The notes under the pieces: generated by a model
Seen by the model: the letters and a program-made list of their open reading frames with translations, nothing else
The model's database searches: none
Told to the model about the DNA's origin: nothing
Shown here: positions 53,001 to 57,096 of the stretch, one piece after another
Layout of the letters: every line of letters begins with the position of its first letter
Numbering within the stretch: the stretch's first letter is position 1
Position numbers and translations under genes: made by a program
Assembly: GCA_963930775.1 (NCBI GenBank)
Contig: OZ005706.1
Location: 4,268,545-4,332,544, forward strand
Source of the DNA: Cliona cf. orientalis
Lineage: Eukaryota > Porifera > Demospongiae > Clionaida > Clionaidae
Direction: 5' to 3'
DNA length: 64,000 nt

Positions 53001-54977
53001 GATTAATTAATGAGGCTATACCTACTAAACTTTTGTGTATGTGTGTCAGCTGTTACGTTATAAATATGAAATTTTCTCTCCATTGCAGCCTTACATGGAA
53101 ATACTCCGATTAAAAATGCTTGGCGAATGAAAAATAAGTCAAAAGATAAATGGTATATTATATATGCAAGGACCCATGAGATTAAGAGTGAATGGATGGA
53201 TGCATTTCGTCGAGAAAGGACAAGAGTCCTTGAAGATCATGAGAAAGGTATGCTGCATAATGTATGATTAGGTGTGCTGCATTTTCTTGTTAATAGGCTC
53301 ACTTCGATTATTATAATATTATTACATAGTTGCTGCTACCATTGATAGTGTCCCAGGTAAGCGCCCATGCGCACCATACATTGGTATGGAGGCTGCTACA
53401 GTGACTTCGGCCCATGGCCATGAAACGCAGTGCATGGGCGCTTGACCAGGACACTACAGTAAGTGCATTCATTTTGCTGGCCTATTAGGCGCATTTCACA
53501 TACATCGTAGTGTCCCAAGGCGCTTGAACATGATTTTGACCCGCATGGGCACTTATCTGGAATGTAACTTCCATAAATTTGTATAGAAGCTGCTACATAG
53601 ACCCCTTGAAATGCGGTACATGGGTGCTTACCTGCAAATAGACACCTCGGCTCTGCCTCAGTGTCTATTTGCATAACCACCTCGCATATGTGTGATAACC
53701 TCAAAAGTGTGTAGTTTATAACATATATGTACCGTAATAATATATTATTATAACGAAAAACTTTGGTAAGGTTTTTAGTTTGGTGATTGGTGAAGTTGGT
53801 ATAGATCACCAAAATTAATTAAAAGCTTAATTAATTTTTGTTAATTATCAGTAATGTTAAATATGGTGGGATATGCAGGTCTCTATGCTATTTACACAAC
53901 GAAGGCCCGAGGCTATATAAATCGCGTAGAGACCGAATAGAGATTTGCCGACCATCAATTACTCTGCCCACTTATGGCAATTAACATTCAACCTCATCAT
54001 AGTACATACACATAGTGCTATCCTTGTGAGAAACATATCAGAGCACTGATCAATAGAAGACTGATATGTACATGCACAAACTTTGGCAACAGGTTTCGAT
54101 ATGCAAGCATTACAACTATTGTGCAAACCGCTGTAAGAACCTCCATCTGGGCACAGGGGCGGATATAAGGGGATGCTTGGGGTGTTCAAGCACCCCCCTC
54201 CTCCAGCCAAGACAGGCTTCTATCTATAGACATAGCTAGCTCTAGCACCCCCTTCTAGCCAAAAAACCTCGATCTGACTGATAACCTGTCTATAGGGACA
54301 AAAACTCGAGTTCCTCCACGTTTCACAGCAATTAAGTGGGTGTGGTTTCGTTTGAAAGGGGCGTGACCAAAATATTCAATTTAGCATCCCTTATTGGAGG
54401 CTCTGGCGGTAATAGTCGTCACATGGAAATGTAAGGATCCCACATGTAAGCCCCCTCCCCGTTTTGCCCAATGCTAGCATGCACAAAGGAGGGGGAGGCA
54501 TAATCACGGGATTCTATGGTACATAGTTTGGACCACTGCTAGTCTGGTATTATTTTTAAAGAATGGTAAATCACGGCTGTAAGCAACCTTTATTTATGCA
54601 CAGGGCTGTGGGACATACCATCGTTTTCTGAACTTTAACAACCATAACAATTATTGTTATCTTGTATACGTTGACATGCTCTTTTCACACCTAGGGTTTC
54701 ACATATCAATGAAAATGAAGCGAGCTGCTGTATCTTTAGTTCAGAGTAGTACTGAGCACATCAAAAGGAGAAAGAGCTTCAGTAGAAAGCACAGTATGTA
54801 TTCCAACGTTACATTAATTTTGTGGGCATTATCTCCTGTTTCCATGCAGTTCTCTTCACAGAATCTGTTGATAGTGGAGTCCGACAAAGAATAGATAGTT
54901 CATCTAGTGGTAAAAAACTTGCAGTTTCAGCAACTCAACCAAATAAAAAGCTGAAAGGCAATAAGAAGAAATTATAA
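24378..54977 (+). CDS. ARHGEF4/SPATA13-like: RhoGEF with SH3-DH-PH, ASEF/SPATA13/collybistin type
   Basis: Sixteen exons join with matching phases to 1,318 codons plus TAA. Order: a disordered S/T/K-rich N-terminal region (about residues 1-567), linkers and an acidic-cysteine segment, SH3 (about 775-830), DH (about 910-1100), PH (about 1110-1240) and a basic tail. Key signs are ALYDA-like YADAVWDRD and [19 protein letters not shown] in SH3, [12 protein letters not shown] and [16 protein letters not shown] in DH, and [11 protein letters not shown] with [13 protein letters not shown] in PH. The FVRLR join just after SH3 is typical of ASEF and collybistin. Such proteins catalyse GDP release from Rac1/Cdc42 at membranes, with SH3 restraining DH. 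The start ATG (24378) follows a good acceptor, CTTCTGCAG, so a 5' untranslated exon is likely. Length is near that of long SPATA13. Which of the three vertebrate paralogues it equals cannot be told. Confidence 0.9.
26338..26489 (+). CDS. RhoGEF alternative exon that breaks the frame
   Basis: The acceptor TTTTATAG and donor GTAAGT are both good, and 50 residues are open in the phase left by the previous exon ([20 protein letters not shown]...). The exon is 152 nt, so it leaves in phase 0, whereas the next exon needs phase 1. Joining them gives CAT|TAG, an immediate stop. It may be a poison or isoform-ending exon, or an intermediate exon has been missed. Confidence 0.6.
26527..26800 (+). repeat. 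GCGAGGGTTACGG repeat family, copy in RhoGEF intron
   Basis: It starts ACCCTCGGCGCATGCATGAGG and TTCTGTGTGTCTGTTACC, with AACGGTTCCTT-like and CTTAGCTTCTTGATTTTCG blocks shared with 10213-10500. It ends near CATATGCGCGAGGGTTACG. It lies 38 bp after the alternative exon. Confidence 0.6.
27826..27941. repeat. Long hairpin, CGAGGG family, copy 3
   Basis: AGTTATTGACCAA...TTTGTATGCAGTATAGAAGC on the left pairs with GCTTCTATACTGCATACAAA...TTGGTCAATAACT on the right. The loop is CCCTCGGGCTTTGCCCTCGGG. The stem is almost complete over 116 bp. Confidence 0.75.
28023..28133 (+). CDS. ARHGEF4/SPATA13-like: RhoGEF linker exon
   Basis: The exon is 111 nt, phase 1 at both ends, and encodes [20 protein letters not shown], then [17 protein letters not shown]. 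The acceptor is GATATGCCAG and the donor GTGTGT is weak. It is helical-looking and belongs to no known domain. Its in-frame ATG at 28016 lies in the intron. Confidence 0.6.
28816..30041. mobile_element. pogo/Tigger-like MITE, copy 3, interrupted
   Basis: The ends TACAGTGGAACTTCTCATAA and the inverse TTTGGAAGTTCTACTGTA match 19843-20359. This copy is about 700 bp longer because a separate element (29275-29882) sits inside it. Confidence 0.75.
29275..29882. mobile_element. Element nested in pogo-like MITE
   Basis: GGGGCGAGCCTGAGTGAG at the left is the inverse of CTCGCTCAGGCTCGCCCCC at the right. The uninterrupted relative at 19843-20359 lacks this segment. The 89-codon ORF inside shows no known domain. 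Confidence 0.6.
30111..30164 (+). CDS. ARHGEF4/SPATA13-like: RhoGEF short linker exon (54 nt)
   Basis: It encodes [18 protein letters not shown], phase 1 at both ends, with acceptor ACTACTCAG and donor GTATGT. The symmetric phase means it could be skipped without changing frame. The assignment rests on splice sites and phase only. Confidence 0.55.
30879..31309 (+). CDS. ARHGEF4/SPATA13-like: RhoGEF exon with acidic cysteine cluster, before SH3
   Basis: About 143 codons that leave in phase 0 at GTAAGC. It includes [11 protein letters not shown], then [10 protein letters not shown], and near the end [20 protein letters not shown] with [16 protein letters not shown]. The exon's 5' limit is set by phase (acceptor TTTGTGAG) and is less sure than its 3' end. 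The cysteine cluster could bind metal or be palmitoylated; that is inference. It sits where ASEF proteins carry an APC-binding segment. Confidence 0.75.
31748..32245 (+). repeat. Dispersed repeat split by a hAT-like insertion
   Basis: Positions 31748-31890 continue at 32229-32245. Together they match 45758-45925 (ACATACCTGACTGT, TCTGGCATAGATC, GAGTTATTA, ATTACATATATGGCATAT). The interruption is the element at 31891-32223. Confidence 0.7.
31891..32223. mobile_element. hAT-like MITE with 5-bp duplication (CATAT)
   Basis: The ends are CAGTGGCGGATCCAGGATTT and the inverse CTGGATCCGCCACTG. CATAT flanks both sides (31886-31890 and 32224-32228). The interior has GCGCGCAAATTTTTAGAAGC followed by ACGCCCACTTT. 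The ORF across it is repeat sequence. Confidence 0.85.
32588..32783. mobile_element. MITE, TACCGTATAGCGGGAAATTTTCG family, copy 2
   Basis: The ends TACTGTATAGCGGGAAACTT and CTTCCTGCTCTACGGTA match the family at 22902. The internal GAGAAAACTTTCGTG and ATTTTATGGAGAAAC blocks are shared. It is more diverged than copy 1. Confidence 0.75.
33039..33221. mobile_element. MITE, TACCATATAGC/GGCGG family
   Basis: The left end TACCATATAGCC and the right end GGAAAATTTGGC-like inverse AAATTTTCCAGCTATACGGTA bracket a 183-bp interior with repeated TTTAATTTGGCGG-type blocks. It is related to the disrupted copy at 8426. Confidence 0.65.
33421..33610 (+). repeat. ACAAAAATTGCCA...CTTCGAAT repeat, copy
   Basis: It shares GTACAAAAATTGCCATATAT, CCTAGGTACCTGAGTGACTC and GAACTGGCTTCAGTATGCTT with 3130-3330, 43490-43680 and the inverted pair at 41597-42520. 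It explains the short ORFs here. Confidence 0.7.
34226..34414 (+). CDS. ARHGEF4/SPATA13-like: RhoGEF SH3 exon
   Basis: The exon is 63 codons, phase 0 at both ends (TTGTTGCAG / GTAAGA). A complete SH3 core is visible: [37 protein letters not shown] and GWFPASFVR. The aromatic Tyr, Trp-Trp and Pro binding residues are present. In this family the SH3 folds back to restrain the DH domain. Confidence 0.93.
35974..36379. mobile_element. MITE, TACCGTAGAATCCCG family, copy 2
   Basis: The ends TACCGTAGAATCCCGCGATTA and CGGGATTCTACGGTA are nearly identical to 9523-9913, and the interior aligns throughout (CGACCATTACCGACC, GCGCGCGATCTCTGTA). Poly-C and poly-G runs lie just inside both ends. Confidence 0.85.
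36407..36842. mobile_element. MITE, GGTGGGTAATTTTCG family, copy 2
   Basis: The ends TACCATATAGCGGGTAAGTTT and AAAATTACCTGCCATATGGTA bracket blocks TCGTGGGGTGCTAATTTTTG and TTAGCACCCACGAAAATTA. It lies 27 bp after the previous MITE. Related copies are at 11335 and 44061. Confidence 0.8.
36896..37141. mobile_element. MITE with TAGCCCCATTTATACGTA ends
   Basis: The left TAGCCCCATTTATACGTA is the inverse of the right TACGTGTAAATGGGGCTTA, around a 246-bp interior with AACTCGTGTT and TAACTCGAGTTAAA. It ends 54 bp before the RhoGEF exon at 37196. Confidence 0.75.
37196..37372 (+). CDS. ARHGEF4/SPATA13-like: RhoGEF SH3-DH linker exon
   Basis: It encodes [20 protein letters not shown] and a Pro/Ser-rich linker ending TISKM, 59 codons, phase 0. 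LRxxQE directly after FVR matches ASEF and collybistin. The acceptor (TATTTAG) lies 54 bp after a run of three MITEs. Confidence 0.85.
38098..38256 (+). CDS. ARHGEF4/SPATA13-like: RhoGEF exon, start of DH domain
   Basis: 53 codons, phase 0. It has a basic stretch ([15 protein letters not shown]), then [20 protein letters not shown] and NLENIVE. This is conserved region 1 of a DH domain, including the catalytic-site Glu of NTERDYV. Donor GTGAGT. Confidence 0.93.
38290..38728. mobile_element. MITE, GGTGGGTAATTTTCG family, eroded copy
   Basis: It starts TGTATGGTGGGTATTTTTGG and ends ACCCCACAAAAAGTGG, with CATGATGCTTGGGCC and AACTGCGAAGTCCACC in between. It begins 34 bp after the DH exon's donor. 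Confidence 0.5.
38814..39044. mobile_element. MITE, TTACCTTAG family, copy 2
   Basis: The ends TTACCTTAGACTG and CACCCTAAGGTA are inverted. The interior shares TGGGTACAAATGTTGACG with 19255-19461. Confidence 0.55.
39601..39988. mobile_element. Mutator-like MITE with 100-bp arms and 10-bp duplication
   Basis: TAGTCTCGTGAACCAGACCA begins both arms, read inward. The arms stay nearly identical for about 100 bp, through TGGCACAGTTTTTGTGAC. The flanks are ATCCCAAGTA at 39591-39600 and again at 39989-39998. Long arms with a 9-11 bp duplication are typical of Mutator-like elements; 10 bp is within that range. No transposase. Confidence 0.85.
40140..40410 (-). repeat. ACCCCGCGCGCATGCGCAAGG repeat, inverted partial copy
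   Basis: ATAAACCACAGGCATGCTGA, AGTTTTTCACCGATGTCTAC and TTACCCCTTGCACGTGCGCG match the left arm of 41597-42024. It is incomplete at the outer end. Confidence 0.65.
40855..41202. mobile_element. hAT-like MITE with 5-bp duplication (AGTTA)
   Basis: The ends are CAGGGGCGGATCCAG and CTGGATCCGCCCCTG. AGTTA flanks both sides (40850-40854 and 41203-41207). The interior has GCGCGCGCTTCGCGCGC and GGGCGTGGC. It is the same family as 31891-32223. Confidence 0.85.
41597..42520. repeat. Head-to-head repeat pair around GCGCATGCGC
   Basis: About 420 bp (41597-42024) are repeated as the reverse complement at 42104-42520, with about 80 bp between. Both inner ends read CCCCTTGCGCATGCGC or its inverse, and both outer ends read GAGCTCTGTAGAGCACATAC. 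The ORFs here (poly-Thr, poly-Val) come from CGACAACGACAAC repeats and are not genes. Confidence 0.8.
42784..42963 (+). CDS. ARHGEF4/SPATA13-like: RhoGEF DH domain exon 2
   Basis: 60 codons, phase 0. [20 protein letters not shown] is followed by [20 protein letters not shown], the CR2 region of DH, then [11 protein letters not shown]. It aligns by eye with ASEF's IFGNIEDIYKFQRKFLKDLE. A 64-nt intron follows. Confidence 0.93.
43028..43132 (+). CDS. ARHGEF4/SPATA13-like: RhoGEF DH domain exon 3
   Basis: 35 codons, phase 0, beginning [17 protein letters not shown], which matches the family's FAIYSEYCNNHP motif. It ends QYTLFFE. Confidence 0.92.
43400..43800 (+). repeat. ACCCCGCGCGCATGCGCAAGG repeat, single copy
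   Basis: It starts TACCCCGCGCGCATGCGCAA, has a (GTCTGTC)n stretch, CAAAAATCGCCAGATC and AAAACTGGCTTCATTATGC, and ends GGGGTATGTGCTCCATAGA. It is the same family as the paired copies at 41597-42520. Confidence 0.7.
44061..44513. mobile_element. MITE, GGTGGGTAATTTTCG family, copy 3
   Basis: The ends TACTGTATGGCAGGTAATTTT and AAAATTATCCACCATACGGTA are inverted. The interior shares TATGCTATTTGTCCAAGT, GAGATCGAG and CCTGGACTAGGTTGCTGTCA with 36407-36842. Confidence 0.8.
44600..45010 (+). repeat. Interspersed repeat (GAACTTTGAACCTATTA family), third plus copy
   Basis: It contains AGCAGCACGAACTTTGAACC, AACAGACCTTGCCTCTCAC and ACAGACTATATAAG. The order is the same as at 6690 and 12790. The 105-codon ORF over it is not conserved in the other copies. 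Confidence 0.65.
45348..45443 (+). CDS. ARHGEF4/SPATA13-like: RhoGEF DH domain exon 4
   Basis: 32 codons. [20 protein letters not shown] leads into [12 protein letters not shown], the most conserved DH helix (CR3). The acceptor is TATGTATGTAG and the donor GTAAGT. Confidence 0.93.
47568..47761. mobile_element. MITE, TACCGTATAGCGGGAAATTTTCG family, copy 3
   Basis: CTCCCTCAAAATTTTCTCACC ending in ATATGGTA, with GATCCGTGATAGTTTTC and AGGCATGCCACACC, is the inverse arrangement of copy 1. The left end (CAGCGGGCGC) is eroded. Confidence 0.6.
47891..48064. mobile_element. MITE, GTGTCCCAGGTAAGCGCCC family, copy 1
   Basis: TACTGTAGTATCCTGGACAAG at the left and TTACCTGGGACACTACAGTA at the right are inverted. 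The interior repeats GCGCCCATGC. Relatives are at 53345-53463 and about 53505-53640, with end fragments near 18815, 21455 and 30050. It ends 86 bp before a RhoGEF exon. Confidence 0.7.
48150..48311 (+). CDS. ARHGEF4/SPATA13-like: RhoGEF DH-PH junction exon
   Basis: 54 codons beginning [20 protein letters not shown], the last DH helix, ending [14 protein letters not shown] as in ASEF's IARWQVSIVGWEG. The acceptor is TACATGTAG, made from the TACATGTA palindrome. Confidence 0.93.
48366..48482. repeat. Long hairpin, CGAGGG family, copy 4
   Basis: AGTTATATCACGGGCGCGAG and ATGGCATTTATTGC pair with GCAATAAATGCCAT and GCGCGTGATATAACT. The centre is GAAGCCCGAGGGCC / GCCCGAGGGTT. It lies 55 bp after a RhoGEF exon. 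Confidence 0.75.
49600..49924. mobile_element. hAT-like MITE with CATTT duplication
   Basis: CATAGGCGTCAGAAGC and the inverse GCGACGCCCATG mark the ends, flanked by CATTT on both sides. The interior GCGCGCGCAAAAATTTTAGCC then ACGCCCAC is shared with the elements at 31891 and 40855. Confidence 0.65.
51384..51509 (+). CDS. ARHGEF4/SPATA13-like: RhoGEF PH domain exon 1
   Basis: 42 codons: [20 protein letters not shown], then [15 protein letters not shown]. These are the first strands of the PH domain, with the S-G-E-L entry motif. A 61-nt intron follows. Confidence 0.93.
51571..51649 (+). CDS. ARHGEF4/SPATA13-like: RhoGEF PH domain exon 2
   Basis: 26 codons plus one base. [19 protein letters not shown] matches ASEF's YYKGRLDMDEMELVDLGDG. 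The acceptor is CTTTTTAG and the donor GTATTG. Confidence 0.92.
51845..52053. mobile_element. MITE, TACCGTAGAATCCCG family, shortened copy
   Basis: TTACGGTAGAGAATCCCATGA and GCATGGGATTCTATGGTA are the ends. A poly-C run at about 51871-51894 and the block ACACAAATAGCTAGTTTGTTA match 35974-36379. Most of the middle is deleted. Confidence 0.7.
52420..52714. mobile_element. Degenerate hAT-like MITE
   Basis: CAATGGTGCATCCAGGGGGG at the left is an imperfect inverse of CTGGATCCCCACCACT at the right, resembling CAGTGGCGGATCCAG ends. No clear duplication remains. Confidence 0.45.
53089..53247 (+). CDS. ARHGEF4/SPATA13-like: RhoGEF PH domain exon 3
   Basis: It encodes [20 protein letters not shown], then [20 protein letters not shown]. 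This is the last PH strands and the C-terminal helix, with the invariant Trp (EWMDAF). Phase 1 at both ends. Confidence 0.92.
53345..53463. mobile_element. MITE, GTGTCCCAGGTAAGCGCCC family, copy 2
   Basis: TAGTGTCCCAGGTAAGCGCCC and the inverse GGGCGCTTGACCAGGACACTA enclose 119 bp. A second, partial copy follows at about 53505-53640. Confidence 0.7.
53878..53935. repeat. Short hairpin, GAAGGCCCGAGG family, copy 5
   Basis: GGTCTCTATGC-ATTTA and the inverse AAATCGCGTAGAGACC flank CGAAGGCCCGAGGC. It is a shorter member of the hairpin family. Confidence 0.5.
54410..54521. mobile_element. MITE, TACCGTAGAATCCCG family, end fragment
   Basis: It contains CGTCACATGGAAATGTAAGG, AAGCCCCCTCCCC and the right end CACGGGATTCTATGGTA. 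The left end is missing, apparently next to a CAGGGGCGGATATAAGGGG end at about 54155. Confidence 0.55.
54695..54793 (+). CDS. ARHGEF4/SPATA13-like: RhoGEF C-terminal tail exon 1
   Basis: It encodes [20 protein letters not shown], then [12 protein letters not shown], and leaves in phase 1 at GTATGT. RRKSFS is a basophilic-kinase-like site (inference). A 56-nt intron follows. Confidence 0.85.
54850..54977 (+). CDS. ARHGEF4/SPATA13-like: RhoGEF C-terminal tail exon 2 with stop
   Basis: After CCATGCAG it reads [20 protein letters not shown], then a lysine-rich end (KLKGNKKKL) and TAA. A second acceptor 12 nt inside (CTTCACAG) is also in phase, so two tail forms differing by four residues are possible. 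Confidence 0.8.
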
Positions 54978-55433
54978 TAATGAACTTCATTTTGTGTATC
55001 ATGTGTGCCTCAATTCATTCCACCTAATGATAGCATCAGCTATCTAACTACCAGTGTGTTAACCAGTGTGCTATTATGACTGCATATGAATTCAATGTAC
55101 ATGCATGCTGCATGATCCAATCATACTGCATAAATTCTCCATTGACAACGGCAAAAAAAACTTGAATGGAAACAAATTCAGCATGTTAAATGAATTTTGG
55201 AGCATATCCACTGATGACCTTTACCAACCAATGTTTTGAAAGCCTCGATCATGACAAGCAAGTAAACAACCTCAATGTTAATTCTAACCTGTGCTAGAGA
55301 TAAAGTGCATGTCTGCGAAAATGTCCATTATCAAAACGCAAAAGCCACAAATATTTACCGGTATAATATTACTGTTCAGTAGGTTTAGTATCTGTGTACT
55401 TGTTTACTGATGGTTTATATATCTACTATAGCC

Positions 55434-55502
55434 TCGTCTCCAGACCACTCCCACATTTTCAATGACAACATTGAAAACACGAGTGGTCTGGGGACGACAT
55501 CC
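55434..55502. repeat. Short hairpin, GTCTCCAGACCACTC family
   Basis: GCCTCGTCTCCAGACCACTC and the inverse GAGTGGTCTGGGGACGAC fold around AATGACAACATT. Similar GGTCTGGGGACGAG hairpins occur at about 16709-16762 and 29716-29762. They look like deletion derivatives of elements such as 39601-39988. Confidence 0.55.
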
Positions 55503-55686
55503 TCCACAACATTGGGAGAATATGGGAGTGCATGATACATCTACATGCTATTATAATAAGATTAAACATGACAAGACATTGTGCTGCAACACATGCTTCA
55601 GTTTAGAGATGTAATATTATTATTGTGTAACTCTTAACTTTGTATGAGCCAAACCCAATATTTTGTTATGCATACTTGAATTTAGA

Positions 55687-55692
55687 AATAAA
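55687..55692 (+). terminator. Possible poly(A) signal of the RhoGEF
   Basis: This AATAAA lies about 710 bp after the stop codon. It is the first clear plus-strand AATAAA I see beyond the stop; ATTAAA near 55562 is an alternative. Confidence 0.4.
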
Positions 55693-56828
55693 AAGAAGTG
55701 AAGTCAACGACAGTAACCTATGTGCGTGCAGAAGTAGGTTTTTATCTGTAATTATCCTAATAGTATCTTGAGTATCCCAATTAATTCATTGCACATTCCA
55801 GTGAAGGGGGAAGGGTATTGCTTTAATGGTACACAATACGTTTGGATAGAGTATGTCTTCAACTTTTAGTCAAGTATTGCTTTTTTGGAGGGCAAGAGGG
55901 AATATCCCTGGAAATCTATTTCTTTAAGGTGAAGTAGAAGTACATGTGGTCTACTTGTCTTTAGTTCTAATTAACTTAAGTAGACTTCTAATTCACTTTT
56001 AGTGGATTAGCAGTAGAACGAAGTCTTCCACTTCTATTTCTAGTCCACTGAAAGTAGACCTCTGATGAAGTTTAATGAAAACTCGACAGATATTGATACC
56101 TATAATCTATAATAATAATATTATAAATTATTATTATGACATTGTACTACCAGTAGTCTTTTTTGTCCATTACTATCTTCAATGATGTATTGTTGTAATG
56201 ACTTCCAATACATTTATGTAGACTAGAAAGCGTAGCTACTTACCAACCCTTCTGCTATAGATATCTGGATTTCATACCAGATTTCTCTGGATTTTTAGGG
56301 ATTTCTTGGGATCATTAGTACTAAGCATACATTTGTTATCAAAAATAATAAAATTAATTATTATTATTGTACTGAAATACCAATTGAAAACAGTAGCTAT
56401 GAAGCTCTGTACTGCTGCTTGGTGCTGTAGGCGTCATATGAAGGTCACATGACTGATGAAGGATACAACACCCAGCTTGATGAGTTTTTGCATGCAGTGT
56501 GGCATAGAGCATTATTTTGGCCTTGTAGTGGTAGCCACTACTTGTGTGGGTGTGCCTACCTAGCTTGGATCCGTTGTCTGCCATGGTTTTGCATGAAAAC
56601 ACCAATTAAGTCTTGTATTTATGAACACATCCAGTCCACACATTAGTTACACCTTTGGCACAAGTATTGGTATCATCGATGGTAGTAAATTTAATGGTGA
56701 AATTGACTGTTGCATCGATTGATCATAATATTATATTATCGTCTTACTTTCCTGTAGCAATAACCTGATGAGTATGCCTATTCTTCTCAAGTCTAGTAGG
56801 TAGTTGTACGCTCTTGATGCCTATCAGT

Positions 56829-56834
56829 TTTATT
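56829..56834 (-). terminator. Possible poly(A) signal of RanBP2-like gene
   Basis: AATAAA on the minus strand (TTTATT on plus) lies about 260 bp beyond the TAA of the nucleoporin gene, the nearest canonical hexamer I find. Confidence 0.45.
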
Positions 56835-57096
56835 GCCTCTTAGACTTCACACCCGCAGGATATATATGTTGCCATTGCTCACAACCGTAATTAATGAGTG
56901 TTGTATATAGTACAAACACTTGGGAATCTTAAAAGTACAAATCAAACGATGTCATGCCAAGGACTTGTAGGAGTCTATAAGCCCTTGGTCATACTAATAG
57001 CATACTACTCACAATTATAATAATTATACAAATTATTTACTATTATATTAAACTATCTGACAGAAAATGCCTACATCTTCCTGGTATCCCACAGTG

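Larger units (their letters stand above)
54978..57096. other. Convergent intergenic region
   Basis: This holds the 3' ends of the RhoGEF and RanBP2 genes. I see AT-rich unique-looking sequence, the hairpin at 55434, a weak AAGTAGACTTCTA / TAGAAGTCT inverted pair near 55950-56060, and possible poly(A) signals. The short ORFs on both strands near 56350-56650 show no domain. Confidence 0.5.
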
